From: Thermobifida cellulosilytica TB100
GTDB taxonomy: Bacteria; Actinomycetota; Actinomycetes; Streptosporangiales; Streptosporangiaceae
Length of the DNA: 64,000 nucleotides
Direction of reading: 5' to 3'
NCBI RefSeq assembly: GCF_001517975.1
Contig: NZ_KQ950180.1
Span: forward strand, 3,038-67,037
Numbering within the stretch: the stretch's first letter is position 1; each line of letters begins with the position of its first letter. A program made the translations under genes and the position numbers. Positions 53,938 to 61,653 of this stretch are shown here, piece by piece. The notes below the pieces were generated by a model. That model saw only the letters and a program-made list of their open reading frames with translations, made no database searches and was not told the DNA's origin.

Positions 53938-54624
53938 TCAGGTGCCCGTATCCGTCCCGACCCGAAGCTCGAAGGAGCCCAGCGGTCCCGCCTCCACGAA
54001 GAACTCCGCCCCGGCGGCGACCGGGCCGGTCCGCGCGGGCAGCGAGCCGACCGGCTCCGTGCCCGCCCCGGGGGCCCGCCACGGGCCGTCCCCGAGCACG
54101 CCCTGCGCCGCCGGGAGGTCGTCCACGCTCACGGAGACGGCGAGTGCGGCGCCGTCGGCCTCCTCCGCGGTGACCAGTGCCGGCCCCAGGGTCAGCGCGA
54201 CCGGCTCCCCCTCCCCCGCGGTCCACAGGCAGGCCGGGGTGTACCCGGCGACCTGTCCCGTGCCGTACCGGAACGCGACCGCGCCCACTTCCGCGACCAG
54301 TTCCCGCTCCCCGGCCGGGAGCACCACGCCGTCGTCGGTGCCGCGCACCAGGCCCGGGGGGACGGCCACGGGCTCCCGCCCCGCGCGGTGCAGGACGACG
54401 GGCCGGTCGGGGACCAGCGGGGCGCACAGCCGCGTCTCGAACTCCACGATGATCTCCACGGGAGCCTCCAGCGCGCGGCGGTGGGCGGCCGCCAGCGCGT
54501 CGGCTCCGCCGGCCAGCAGCCCGGGGACGTCCTCGCCGCCCGGACAGCCGAAGACACAGCCGTCGTCCACCACTCCCGGCCGCCGCTCGCCCCCGCTCGG
54601 GGAGAGATAGGTGACCCAGCGCAT
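53938..54624 (-). CDS. Fumarylacetoacetate-hydrolase-like protein, degenerate
   Basis: The 228 residues begin MRWVTYLSPSGGERRPGVVDD, as in the N-terminal domain of FAH-family proteins. They continue in a FAH-like order: RLCAPLVPDRPVVL, EVGAVAFRYG, VAGYTPACLW, LTLGPALVTAEEADG and a beta-rich end. The usual metal triad is not visible. The AGYTxxNDVS segment reads AGYTPACLW, and the ExE pair is incomplete. Catalytic activity is doubtful. ATG 54624 follows AGGGGGTGG. Monocistronic; the role is unknown. Confidence 0.6.
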   Translation of the reverse strand: MRWVTYLSPSGGERRPGVVDDGCVFGCPGGEDVPGLLAGGADALAAAHRRALEAPVEIIVEFETRLCAPLVPDRPVVLHRAGREPVAVPPGLVRGTDDGVVLPAGERELVAEVGAVAFRYGTGQVAGYTPACLWTAGEGEPVALTLGPALVTAEEADGAALAVSVSVDDLPAAQGVLGDGPWRAPGAGTEPVGSLPARTGPVAAGAEFFVEAGPLGSFELRVGTDTGT

Positions 54625-54732
54625 CGTCCACCCCCTGCCGTCCGGGTCCGCCGCCGTCGCGGACACCGGTCCTGGAGGAAACCTACCGGCTCCGGTCCGC
54701 GGCGCCCGGACGGGAGGCGCCGGACGGCACGC

Positions 54733-54975
54733 TCACAGCGGATTGTGCTCCTTGCCGGTGCCGCCGCACATGCGGCACCGCTCCAGCACCCGGACCCAGC
54801 CGATCACCCCGTCGGCGTCGCGTCTGGGCCGCTCCGGCCGCCACTGGCCGGTCCCGCCGCAGCAGCGGCACGGATAGTCGGACCGGCTGCACCACTCGCA
54901 CCCGTCCACCGCACACCGCGTGAGGAGCGTCTCCACCGGCTCCTGCCCGTCCCCTGTCGTCGTTTTCTCCACCAT
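54733..54975 (-). CDS. Small zinc-ribbon protein with DnaJ-type CxxCxGxG motifs
   Basis: The 80 residues contain CAVDGCEWC, CRCCGGTGQW and CRMCGGTGKEHNP. The last two are classic DnaJ central-domain CxxCxGxG units, separated by a Trp/Arg-rich spacer. One or two zinc ions are likely bound. No J-domain is present. It is not obviously operonic with either neighbour. Such stand-alone proteins occur in actinobacteria, with unknown roles. Confidence 0.75.
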   Translation of the reverse strand: MVEKTTTGDGQEPVETLLTRCAVDGCEWCSRSDYPCRCCGGTGQWRPERPRRDADGVIGWVRVLERCRMCGGTGKEHNPL

Positions 54976-55046
54976 TCTCAGAGGTCAGCGTGGCACAGCG
55001 GGGGCGGCCCCGTCCACCGCCGGAACGGGGTCGCCGCCGGGCGGGA

Positions 55047-56069
55047 TCACCCGGACTCCCGGATCATCAGGTGGGTCTCCAGAACCAGCCGGACCGGCTC
55101 CCTGGTCTCGCCCGTGATGCGGTCGACCAGGAGGCGCGCCATCTCCCGCCCCATCAGTTCGGTGGGCTGGTTGACGCTGCTCATCGGCGGCTCGGCGTGC
55201 TCGGCCACGGTCGAGTCGTCGTAGCCGATCACGGCGACGTCCTTGGGCACGTTGCGCCCCGCCGCGCGCAGCTCCCGCAGCGCCGCCAGCCCCATCAGGT
55301 CGGAGGCCGCGAACACCGCGTCCAGGTCCGGGTGGCGCTCCAGCAGCTCCCGCATGGCGGCCACGCCGCTGTCGTAGGTGAAGTCGCCGTAGCTGACCAG
55401 GCTCTCGTCGTACTCCAGTCCGGCGTCGAGCAGCGCCTCGCGGTATCCCTGGAGACGTTCCACGCCGGCGACCATGTCCTGGGAGCCGGCGATGGTGGTG
55501 ATGCGGCGGTGGCCGGTCTCGATCAGGCGCTGGGTGGCCTGGCGGCCCCCGCCGATGTTGTCGATGTCGACGTAGGACACCTGCTCCTCGGGGACGCCGA
55601 GCGGCCGGCCGCCGTAGACGTAGGGCACCCCGGCCTCGTCGAGCATCTGCGGCAGCGGGTCGTCGCGGTGCGGCGACAGCAGCAGGACCCCGTCGACGTG
55701 CTGGCCCGCCAGGTAGCCGCCCAGCCGCTCGTGCTCGGCTCCGGAGCGGCCGGTGGCCAGCACGAACTGGAAGCCCCGGTCGGACAGTGCCACGCCCACG
55801 CCGAGGACGATCCCGGCGTAGAAGGGTTCGGCGAAGAGCCGCTGGTTGTCCTCTGCCACCACCAGGGCCACGGTGTCGGTGCGTCTGGTGACCAGGGTGC
55901 GGGCCGCCCGGTTGGGCACGTAGCCCAGCTCCTTGATCGCCCTCTTCACTGCCTCCCGTGTGGTCGGGCTCACCTGGTCGGAGCCGTTGATCACGCGGGA
56001 CACCGTCCCGCGGCCGACTCCTGCCAGGGCAGCCACCATCTCCAGTGTCGGACGCCGCCGACGCTCCAT
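55047..56069 (-). CDS. celR: LacI-family cellulase/cellobiose repressor CelR
   Basis: DNA-binding repressor that in Thermobifida fusca controls cellulase genes and is released by cellobiose. The 340 residues start at ATG 56069, after GGGGAAGAGG. They show the LacI HTH (TLEMVAALAGVGRGTVSRVI, then NGSDQVSPTTREAV) and the hinge YVPNRAARTLVTRR. The periplasmic-binding-like sugar domain has FAEPFYAGIVLGV, GVLLLSPHRDD and AVFAASDLMGLAAL. It lies 107 bases downstream of bglC on the same strand, so the operon it represses lies immediately upstream of it. The match to remembered T. fusca CelR is very close. Confidence 0.96.
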   Translation of the reverse strand: MERRRRPTLEMVAALAGVGRGTVSRVINGSDQVSPTTREAVKRAIKELGYVPNRAARTLVTRRTDTVALVVAEDNQRLFAEPFYAGIVLGVGVALSDRGFQFVLATGRSGAEHERLGGYLAGQHVDGVLLLSPHRDDPLPQMLDEAGVPYVYGGRPLGVPEEQVSYVDIDNIGGGRQATQRLIETGHRRITTIAGSQDMVAGVERLQGYREALLDAGLEYDESLVSYGDFTYDSGVAAMRELLERHPDLDAVFAASDLMGLAALRELRAAGRNVPKDVAVIGYDDSTVAEHAEPPMSSVNQPTELMGREMARLLVDRITGETREPVRLVLETHLMIRESG

Positions 56070-56092
56070 CCTCTTCCCCCAACCCACGACCA

Positions 56093-56149
56093 CGCCGTCC
56101 CGGTGGCCTCCTTGTCTCTATTTCTATCTTGGAAGTCACCGGGACGGCG
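56093..56149 (-). promoter_or_regulatory. Inverted repeat between bglC and celR
   Basis: A 13-bp stem (56093-56105 with 56137-56149) with a 31-base AT-rich loop sits 24-80 bases before the celR start. The loop contains -10-like sequences (TAGAAAT, TAGAGA on the minus strand). It may combine bglC termination with a celR promoter. Confidence 0.45.
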
Positions 56150-56175
56150 AGGTTCTGACCTTGTTATCGGAGCTG

Positions 56176-57630
56176 CTACTGCTGCCCGACGATGCCTCCG
56201 GCCCGGACGACCCGCGAGTACCACAGGCCGCTGTCCTTGACCGTGCGGACCTGGCTCTCGTAGTCCACGTGCACGATGCCGAAGCGCTTGCCGTAGCCCA
56301 GCGCCCACTCGAAGTTGTCCAGCAGCGACCAGGCGAAGTAGCCCTTGAGCGGCACCCCGGCCTCGATCGCGGCGTGCACCGCGCGCAGGTGCGCGTCCAG
56401 GTAGGCGATGCGCTCGGTGTCGTGCACCGCGCCGTCGACGACCTTGTCGTCGAAGGCGGCGCCGTTCTCGGTCACGTAGAGCGTCAGCCCCGGGTAGTCG
56501 TTGGCCAGCCGGGTGAGCGTGTCGTACATGCCGCTGGCGTCGATCGGCCAGCCCATGGCGGTGACCGGGAGGCCGGGGTCGACGTCGACGACGTGCTCGC
56601 TGCCCACCGACGGCGAGTAGTCCTCCGAGGGCAGCCGGTCGGAGCCTCCGTTCTCCCGGTTGCCCGACACCCAACTGGGGTTGTAGAAGTTGACGCCCAT
56701 CATGTCGAGCGGCGTGGAGATGATCTCCAGGTCGCCGTCCTTGACGAAGCCGTAGTCGCTGATCCCGGAGACGTCGGCGAGCAGGTCCTCCGGGTAGCGG
56801 CCCTTCACCAGGGGTTCGGTGAAGATGCGGTTGCGCAGCGCGTCGATGCGGCGCGCGGCGTCCCGGTCGGCCTCGCTGTCGGTGTAGGGGCGCACCGTGG
56901 TCTGGTTGTGCACGATGCCGACCTTCGGGGCGTGGCCGGCCTGGCGGCCCAGCTCCCGGATGGCGTTGGCGGCCAGGCCGTGGCCCAGCATCAGGTGGTG
57001 CGCGGCGGCCAGCGCGGCGGCGGGCTCGCGGCGGCCCGGGGCGTGCACGCCCGAGGCGTAGCCGAGGAAGGCCGAGCACCACGGCTCGTTGAGGGTGTTC
57101 CAGTGGGTGATCCGGTCGCCCAGACGGGAGTAGACGATCTCCGCGTAGTCGGCGAAGCGCTTGGCGGTGTCCCGGTTGGGCCAGCCGCCCTCGTCCTCCA
57201 GGGCCTGGGGCAGGTCCCAGTGGTAGAGGGTCGGCCACGGGTCGATGCCGGCCTCCAGCACGCAGTCCACGAGCCGGTCGTAGAAGTCCAGACCGGCCTC
57301 CAGAGGCTTGCCCTTGCCCTCGGGCTGGATGCGCGGCCAGGCGATGGAGAAGCGGTAGGCGCCGACGCCCAGGTCCCGCATGAGCGCGACGTCGTCGCGG
57401 TAGCGGTGGTAGTGGTCGCAGGCGGGGTCGCCGGTGTCACCGTTCTCGACCTTGCCGGGGGTGGCGCAGAAGGTGTCCCAGATGCTGGGGCCGCGGCCGT
57501 CTTCCGTGGTGGCGCCCTCGATCTGGAACGAGGCGGTGGCCACCCCCCACACGAAGTCCTCGGGGAAATGAATGTCCGGTTTTGGTTCCTCCTCGGTCTG
57601 GCCGAGCGAGGCTGTCGACTGCGAGGTCAC
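56176..57630 (-). CDS. bglC: Beta-glucosidase (GH1) BglC, intracellular
   Basis: Cleaves imported cellobiose and short cellodextrins to glucose in the cytoplasm; no signal peptide. The 484 residues (same length as T. fusca BglC) carry FPEDFVWGVATASFQIEGA, the acid/base Glu in NTLNEPWCSAFLGYASG (about 178), the nucleophile Glu in LYVTENGAAFDD (about 388), and aglycone-side WSLLDNFEWA. GTG 57630 overlaps the bglB stop as GTGA, so translation is coupled. Last gene of the CelR-controlled operon. Confidence 0.97.
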   Translation of the reverse strand: MTSQSTASLGQTEEEPKPDIHFPEDFVWGVATASFQIEGATTEDGRGPSIWDTFCATPGKVENGDTGDPACDHYHRYRDDVALMRDLGVGAYRFSIAWPRIQPEGKGKPLEAGLDFYDRLVDCVLEAGIDPWPTLYHWDLPQALEDEGGWPNRDTAKRFADYAEIVYSRLGDRITHWNTLNEPWCSAFLGYASGVHAPGRREPAAALAAAHHLMLGHGLAANAIRELGRQAGHAPKVGIVHNQTTVRPYTDSEADRDAARRIDALRNRIFTEPLVKGRYPEDLLADVSGISDYGFVKDGDLEIISTPLDMMGVNFYNPSWVSGNRENGGSDRLPSEDYSPSVGSEHVVDVDPGLPVTAMGWPIDASGMYDTLTRLANDYPGLTLYVTENGAAFDDKVVDGAVHDTERIAYLDAHLRAVHAAIEAGVPLKGYFAWSLLDNFEWALGYGKRFGIVHVDYESQVRTVKDSGLWYSRVVRAGGIVGQQ

Positions 57631-58541
57631 TTGATGGCCCCTTCCATGATCCGGCCGATCAGTTGACGGCCGAGGACGAAGAACAGAATGAGCAGGGGGA
57701 GTGTGGCGACGACGGACCCGGTGAACATGAGCGCGAAGTCACGCGAGTACGCCGACTGGTTGAGCTGGTTGATGGCGATCTGGACCGTCGGGTTGGCCGG
57801 GGTCAGCACCGCCAGCGCCCAGGTGAACTCGTTCCACTGCGTCATGAACGTCAGCAGGCCGAGCACGACCATCGCGGGCCGGAGCGCGGGCAGGACCACG
57901 CTCCAGTAGATGCGGAAGGTGGAGCAGCCGTCCATGCGGGCCGCTTCCAGCAGTTCGTCGGGGATCGCCTGGACGCAGTACTGCCGCATCATGAACACGC
58001 CGAAGCCGCTGACCATGAAGGGCACGATGATCGCGATGATCTGCCCGCGCCAGCCGAACCACTCCATGAGCATCAGCAGCGGGATGATTCCCATCTGCAC
58101 GGGCACGGCCATGGTCAGCACCACGCCCACGGCGGCGGCGTTGCGGCCCTTGAACCTCAGCTTGGCCAGGGCGAAGCCGGCCAGCGAGGAGAAGAACACC
58201 ACCGACAGGGCGAGGACGGTGGCCGACACCGCCGAGTTGATCAGACCGAGCGTGAAGTTGGCGGAGGTGTTGGCGAAGAGGCGTTCCAGGTTGTCCAGGA
58301 AGTTGCCGCCGGGCCACATGTAGGGCGGGCGGGCGGAGGCGGCGGCGGAGTCGCGGGTGGCCACGACGAACATCCACCACAGGGGGAAGAAGGAGAGCAG
58401 GACGGTGAGGGAGAGCCCGATGTAGGTCAGCGGGGTCGCCTCGGGCACCCCGGTGCTGCCCTTGTTCTTCCGCTTCTTCTCGGCGGGCTGGGGCGCCGCG
58501 GGGGCGGTGCCCTTGGGCGGAGTCAGGGTGGTGGTCATCAT
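57627..58541 (-). CDS. bglB: Cellobiose ABC transporter permease (MalG-like)
   Basis: Inner-membrane permease of 304 residues with six predicted helices after a Pro/Lys-rich cytoplasmic N-terminus. The EAA loop is LLEAARMDGCSTFRIYWSVVLP (starting about residue 195; key residues EAA and G), which contacts the ATPase. N-terminal helix SLTVLLSFFPLWWMFVVA. ATGATG start preceded by AAGGGGG; it overlaps the bglA stop (ATGA). No ATPase gene is nearby, so a shared MsiK-type ATPase elsewhere is expected. Confidence 0.95.
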   Translation of the reverse strand: MMTTTLTPPKGTAPAAPQPAEKKRKNKGSTGVPEATPLTYIGLSLTVLLSFFPLWWMFVVATRDSAAASARPPYMWPGGNFLDNLERLFANTSANFTLGLINSAVSATVLALSVVFFSSLAGFALAKLRFKGRNAAAVGVVLTMAVPVQMGIIPLLMLMEWFGWRGQIIAIIVPFMVSGFGVFMMRQYCVQAIPDELLEAARMDGCSTFRIYWSVVLPALRPAMVVLGLLTFMTQWNEFTWALAVLTPANPTVQIAINQLNQSAYSRDFALMFTGSVVATLPLLILFFVLGRQLIGRIMEGAIK

Positions 58542-59524
58542 GCCCCCTTGATCCTGCTGCTGAGCAGCGCGTTGAGTGCGCTGAGCACCACGACGAGCAT
58601 GAACAGCGTCCAGGCGATCGCGGAGCCGTAGCCGTAGTTGTTGAAGCGGAACGCCTCCTCGAAGATCAGCATCATCGTGGTCTGGAACTGTCCCTGCGTG
58701 CCGCCGGCGACACCACCGAAGATCACCGGCTCGGTGAACAGTTGCATCTGGCCGATCGTGGAGACGATCACGGTGAAGATGATGGTGGGCCGCAGCATCG
58801 GGACGGTGATCTGCCAGAACTGGCGGGTCCGGGACGCTCCGTCGATGGAGGCGGCCTCGTAGATGTCCCTGGGGATGGCCGACATGGCCGCCAGGTAGAT
58901 CAGCGCGTTGTAGCCGGTCCAGCGCCAGTCGACCATGACCGCGATGGCGACCCAGGAGCTGAAGGTGCCGCCCTGCCAGTTGATCGGGTCGATCCCGAAG
59001 AAGCCCAGGGCGTAGTTGATGAGGCCGAACTGGGTGCCGAAGAGCTGGGAGAAGACGATCGCGACGGCCGCGACAGAGGTCAGGTAGGGCAGCAGCAGGC
59101 CCATCCGGAAGAAGTTGACCGCGCGGACCTTGCGGCTGAGCGTGTCGGCCAGGTACATGGCCAGCAGCAGCTGCGGGACGACGGCGATGACGAAGATGCC
59201 GAAGGTGTTGTACAGCGAGTTCCAGAACTTGCCGTCCTGGACCAGCCGGACGTAGTTGTCGAGCCCGACGAAGCCCTGGTTGCCGCCCAGCAGCGTCCAG
59301 TCGTGCAGCGACACCCAGACGGTGTAGACCAGGGGGAACAGGCCGAAGATCGCGAAGAGGATGAAGAAGGGAGAGATGAACAGGTAGGGGGAGACCTTCA
59401 GGTCGAGCCGGGTCCAGAAGATCTGCCTGCGCTCCCGCTTGGCGTTGGCGTCGTTCCCGGGCGGGGAGAGGACCGGTTCCTCCTTGCCCCCGGGCGGTGC
59501 GCCGCCGTGGCTGAGAAGAGTCAC
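58538..59524 (-). CDS. bglA: Cellobiose ABC transporter permease (MalF-like)
   Basis: Partner permease of 328 residues with a cytoplasmic N-terminus (about 1-45) and six helices, starting PYLFISPFFILFAIFGLFPLVYTVW. The EAA loop YEAASIDGASRTRQFWQITVP has the conserved Glu-Ala-Ala and Gly. The start GTG 59524 has AGGAG seven bases upstream. It follows the binding-protein gene after 235 bases containing a long hairpin, a common way to lower permease levels relative to the binding protein. Confidence 0.95.
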   Translation of the reverse strand: MTLLSHGGAPPGGKEEPVLSPPGNDANAKRERRQIFWTRLDLKVSPYLFISPFFILFAIFGLFPLVYTVWVSLHDWTLLGGNQGFVGLDNYVRLVQDGKFWNSLYNTFGIFVIAVVPQLLLAMYLADTLSRKVRAVNFFRMGLLLPYLTSVAAVAIVFSQLFGTQFGLINYALGFFGIDPINWQGGTFSSWVAIAVMVDWRWTGYNALIYLAAMSAIPRDIYEAASIDGASRTRQFWQITVPMLRPTIIFTVIVSTIGQMQLFTEPVIFGGVAGGTQGQFQTTMMLIFEEAFRFNNYGYGSAIAWTLFMLVVVLSALNALLSSRIKGA

Positions 59525-59660
59525 GTCAAGCGCTCCTCGTCTAAGAGAGATCAGATGTCAGATGGATAGAGAGGAGACGGCCCGTCCGAGCCGTTCGGGG
59601 GTGGAGGCTTCGGGGAGGTGGGGACAAGCCGTCTGACGGAGATGCTCCGTACGGGGTTGG

Positions 59661-59719
59661 CGCGGACCCGCCCCGCGGGGTCGGCCGCCGCTGCGGGCGG
59701 AGGGCGGGGCGGGTCCGCG
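59661..59719 (-). terminator. Intercistronic hairpin between binding protein and bglA
   Basis: A perfect 16-bp stem (59661-59676 with 59704-59719) with a 27-base loop begins 41 bases after the binding-protein stop. Because bglA-bglC continue on the same strand, it probably stabilises the first message and attenuates the rest. Confidence 0.65.
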
Positions 59720-59759
59720 TGTGGTCGTCACGGCCGGCGGAGTTCCGGCCGCTGGCCTG

Positions 59760-61061
59760 TTACTGGCCGGAGGCGCGCTTGGCACCCTCGATCGCCTGGT
59801 TCCAGGCCTCCTCCGGGGAGACCTGTCCCTGCTCCATGGCCTCCAGGGCCTTGCGGAACTCCTCGGAGACCTGGGCGTTGTGGATGCCGTAGTAGACCGG
59901 CTTCAGCTCCTTGGCGGTGGTGGCGTAGATCTCGCCGACCGGGGCCTCGTTGAAGTACTCGCGGGTGAACTCGGTGACGGCCGGGTCCTCCAGGGCCTGC
60001 GGCGAGGAGGGCAGCGTGTTGGCGGCGTTCCACGCGGAGATCTGGCCCTCGGGGCTGGTCAGGAACATGGCCAGCTTGGCGGCCTCCTCCGGGTGCTCGC
60101 TCTGGGTGGTCACCGCGAGCCAGGAGCCGCCCCAGTTGCCGCCCTCGCCGGGAACGCTGGCGACGTCCCACTGGTCGCGGCCGCTCTCACCGGCGGTGTT
60201 CTCGATGTGGCCGAGCATCCAGGCCGGGCAGGGCAGGGTCGCGAAGACGTTGTTCTGGATGCCGGCGTTCCACTCGTCGGACCACATCGGCAGGTTGGCG
60301 GAGAGGCCCTCGTCGACCATCTTCTCCACCAGGGCCCAACTGTCCTTGATCACCGGGTTGGTCTCGGCGACCAGGTTGTTGTCGGTGTCGAAGAAGGTGT
60401 GGCTGCCGCTCTGGGCGTTGATGGCGTTGAAGTAGGGGGTGACCGTGGAGATGAAGGACGCCCCGGTGTCGGCCTTCTGGAACTTCTTGCCGACCTCGAT
60501 GAAGTCGTCCCAGGTCTCCCAGCTCGCGCTGACCTCTTCACGGTCGGTGGGCAGGCCCGCGTCCTCGAAGAGGGTCTTGTTGTAGCACATGCTCATGCCG
60601 CCGATGTCGGTGCCCAGACCGAAGATCTCCCCGTTCGGGCCCTTGCCCATCTCCCACTTCCAGGGCAGGAAGTTCTCCTCCAGGTCGGCCGCACCGTACT
60701 CGGCGAGGTCGACGAAGTTGTCGCCCTGGCTGAGGAAGAACTGCTGGACGATGCCCTCCTCGATGGCGACGATGTCGCCCGCACCGCTGCCGGCGGCGAT
60801 GTTCTGCTGGAGCTGCGGCACGTAGTCGGCGTTCAGGTCGGTGACGTTGTTCTCTTCGATGACGATGTTCGGGTTCTCTTCCATGTACTGCTCGAAGAGC
60901 TCGTCGTACCCGAACACACCGAAGGTGTCGACGGTCAGGGTGATCTTGCCGTCCTCGGCCGCGTCGTCCCCGCCGCCGCTACACGCCGCGGTGCTGAGGA
61001 GAGTGACCACTCCCAGTGTCGCAGCGGCCATCTTCCAGTGCCGACGTTCAAAAGTTCGCAT
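59760..61061 (-). CDS. Cello-oligosaccharide-binding lipoprotein of the ABC transporter
   Basis: Extracellular solute-binding protein (family 1, MalE-like) of 433 residues. It has a lipoprotein signal with basic RRHWK, a hydrophobic core and the lipobox LLSTAAC (Cys about 27), then an acidic linker GGGDDAAEDG. The mature domain has FGVFGYDELFEQYMEENPNI, YNKTLFEDAGLP, and GGSWLAVTTQSEHPEEAAKL. The ATG at 61061 has GAGGGG eight bases upstream. The CelR box lies 61 bases before the start. First gene of the cellobiose operon. Confidence 0.95.
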   Translation of the reverse strand: MRTFERRHWKMAAATLGVVTLLSTAACSGGGDDAAEDGKITLTVDTFGVFGYDELFEQYMEENPNIVIEENNVTDLNADYVPQLQQNIAAGSGAGDIVAIEEGIVQQFFLSQGDNFVDLAEYGAADLEENFLPWKWEMGKGPNGEIFGLGTDIGGMSMCYNKTLFEDAGLPTDREEVSASWETWDDFIEVGKKFQKADTGASFISTVTPYFNAINAQSGSHTFFDTDNNLVAETNPVIKDSWALVEKMVDEGLSANLPMWSDEWNAGIQNNVFATLPCPAWMLGHIENTAGESGRDQWDVASVPGEGGNWGGSWLAVTTQSEHPEEAAKLAMFLTSPEGQISAWNAANTLPSSPQALEDPAVTEFTREYFNEAPVGEIYATTAKELKPVYYGIHNAQVSEEFRKALEAMEQGQVSPEEAWNQAIEGAKRASGQ

Positions 61062-61121
61062 GTGTGCGACCCCTCGCTCAGAGTGGAATGTCTTGGATCG
61101 CGTCCCTTGGATCCCCCGCTT

Positions 61122-61137
61122 TGGGAGCGCTCCCAAG
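61122..61137 (-). promoter_or_regulatory. CelR box
   Basis: The sequence TGGGAGCGCTCCCA, the established 14-base CelR operator, is extended to a 16-base palindrome by flanking T and A. It lies just downstream of the predicted -10, over the transcript start, where a bound repressor blocks transcription. Confidence 0.95.
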
Positions 61138-61138
61138 A

Positions 61139-61168
61139 GCGTGGCCCACACCACTGTGATCCGTCAAT
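61139..61168 (-). promoter_or_regulatory. Probable promoter of the cellobiose operon
   Basis: On the minus strand a -35 TTGACG (61163-61168) and a -10-like CACGCT (61139-61144) are 18 bases apart and abut the CelR box. Confidence 0.5.
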
Positions 61169-61457
61169 CCCGGATCCCGCCTGCGCAACACAACCGTTAC
61201 CTGAAACACCTTGCACACCGCCCAGTAACCCCTCAGGCCCCGCAAAAGCACAGGGAGAACGGGTGGTGAACGAAACTTTTCGCCCTGCCGCCCGCCCCGA
61301 AAGCCCCGCCGAACCGCGGCCGGAGGCCGGATCCGGCCCCGCCGGAAGACGGGGACCGCACGGCCCGAAGGACCGCCGCCGGCGCCGCCTTCTCCCCGGT
61401 CACCGCATGTGCGGCGCCCCGCCTCCCGGCTGCGGGGCGCCCGGCACAGCCGCAATC

Positions 61458-61479
61458 TGTGATGTAGATCACGCATAAT
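61458..61479 (+). promoter_or_regulatory. CRP site and -10 of the coiled-coil cell-wall gene
   Basis: TGTGA-TGTAGA-TCACG matches the CRP consensus (core GTGA-n6-TCAC perfect). CATAAT one base later is a good -10, so the site covers the -35 region. Actinobacterial CRP proteins control cell-wall-active proteins such as mycobacterial rpfA. Confidence 0.75.
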
Positions 61480-61653
61480 TTCCGTTTTCTCCCACAGAGG
61501 CGCCTAAACTCGATATCCGCCGAGTGTGTGGTGGCTGCCCGCCCCTGGACTGTCCCGGGTCGGCCCCCTCGGCCCATCCCAGAAGCAGGGGCCCGCTTCC
61601 CGTCGGGCGGCCGACGCCGCCCCAGGACCTCTGTGCGACCGAGGAGCGAAGAA

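Larger units (their letters stand above)
61062..61653. other. Divergent regulatory region
   Basis: No gene is present. The left third carries the cellobiose promoter and CelR box. The middle (61250-61450) is GC-rich without clear signals. The right part holds the CRP site and -10 of the coiled-coil protein gene, followed by a leader of about 170 bases. Confidence 0.6.

Noticed and set aside
61237-61653. c-di-AMP (ydaO) riboswitch before the coiled-coil cell-wall gene
   Set aside because: Such genes often carry one in actinobacteria, but its conserved segments are absent; a CRP site and -10 explain the region.
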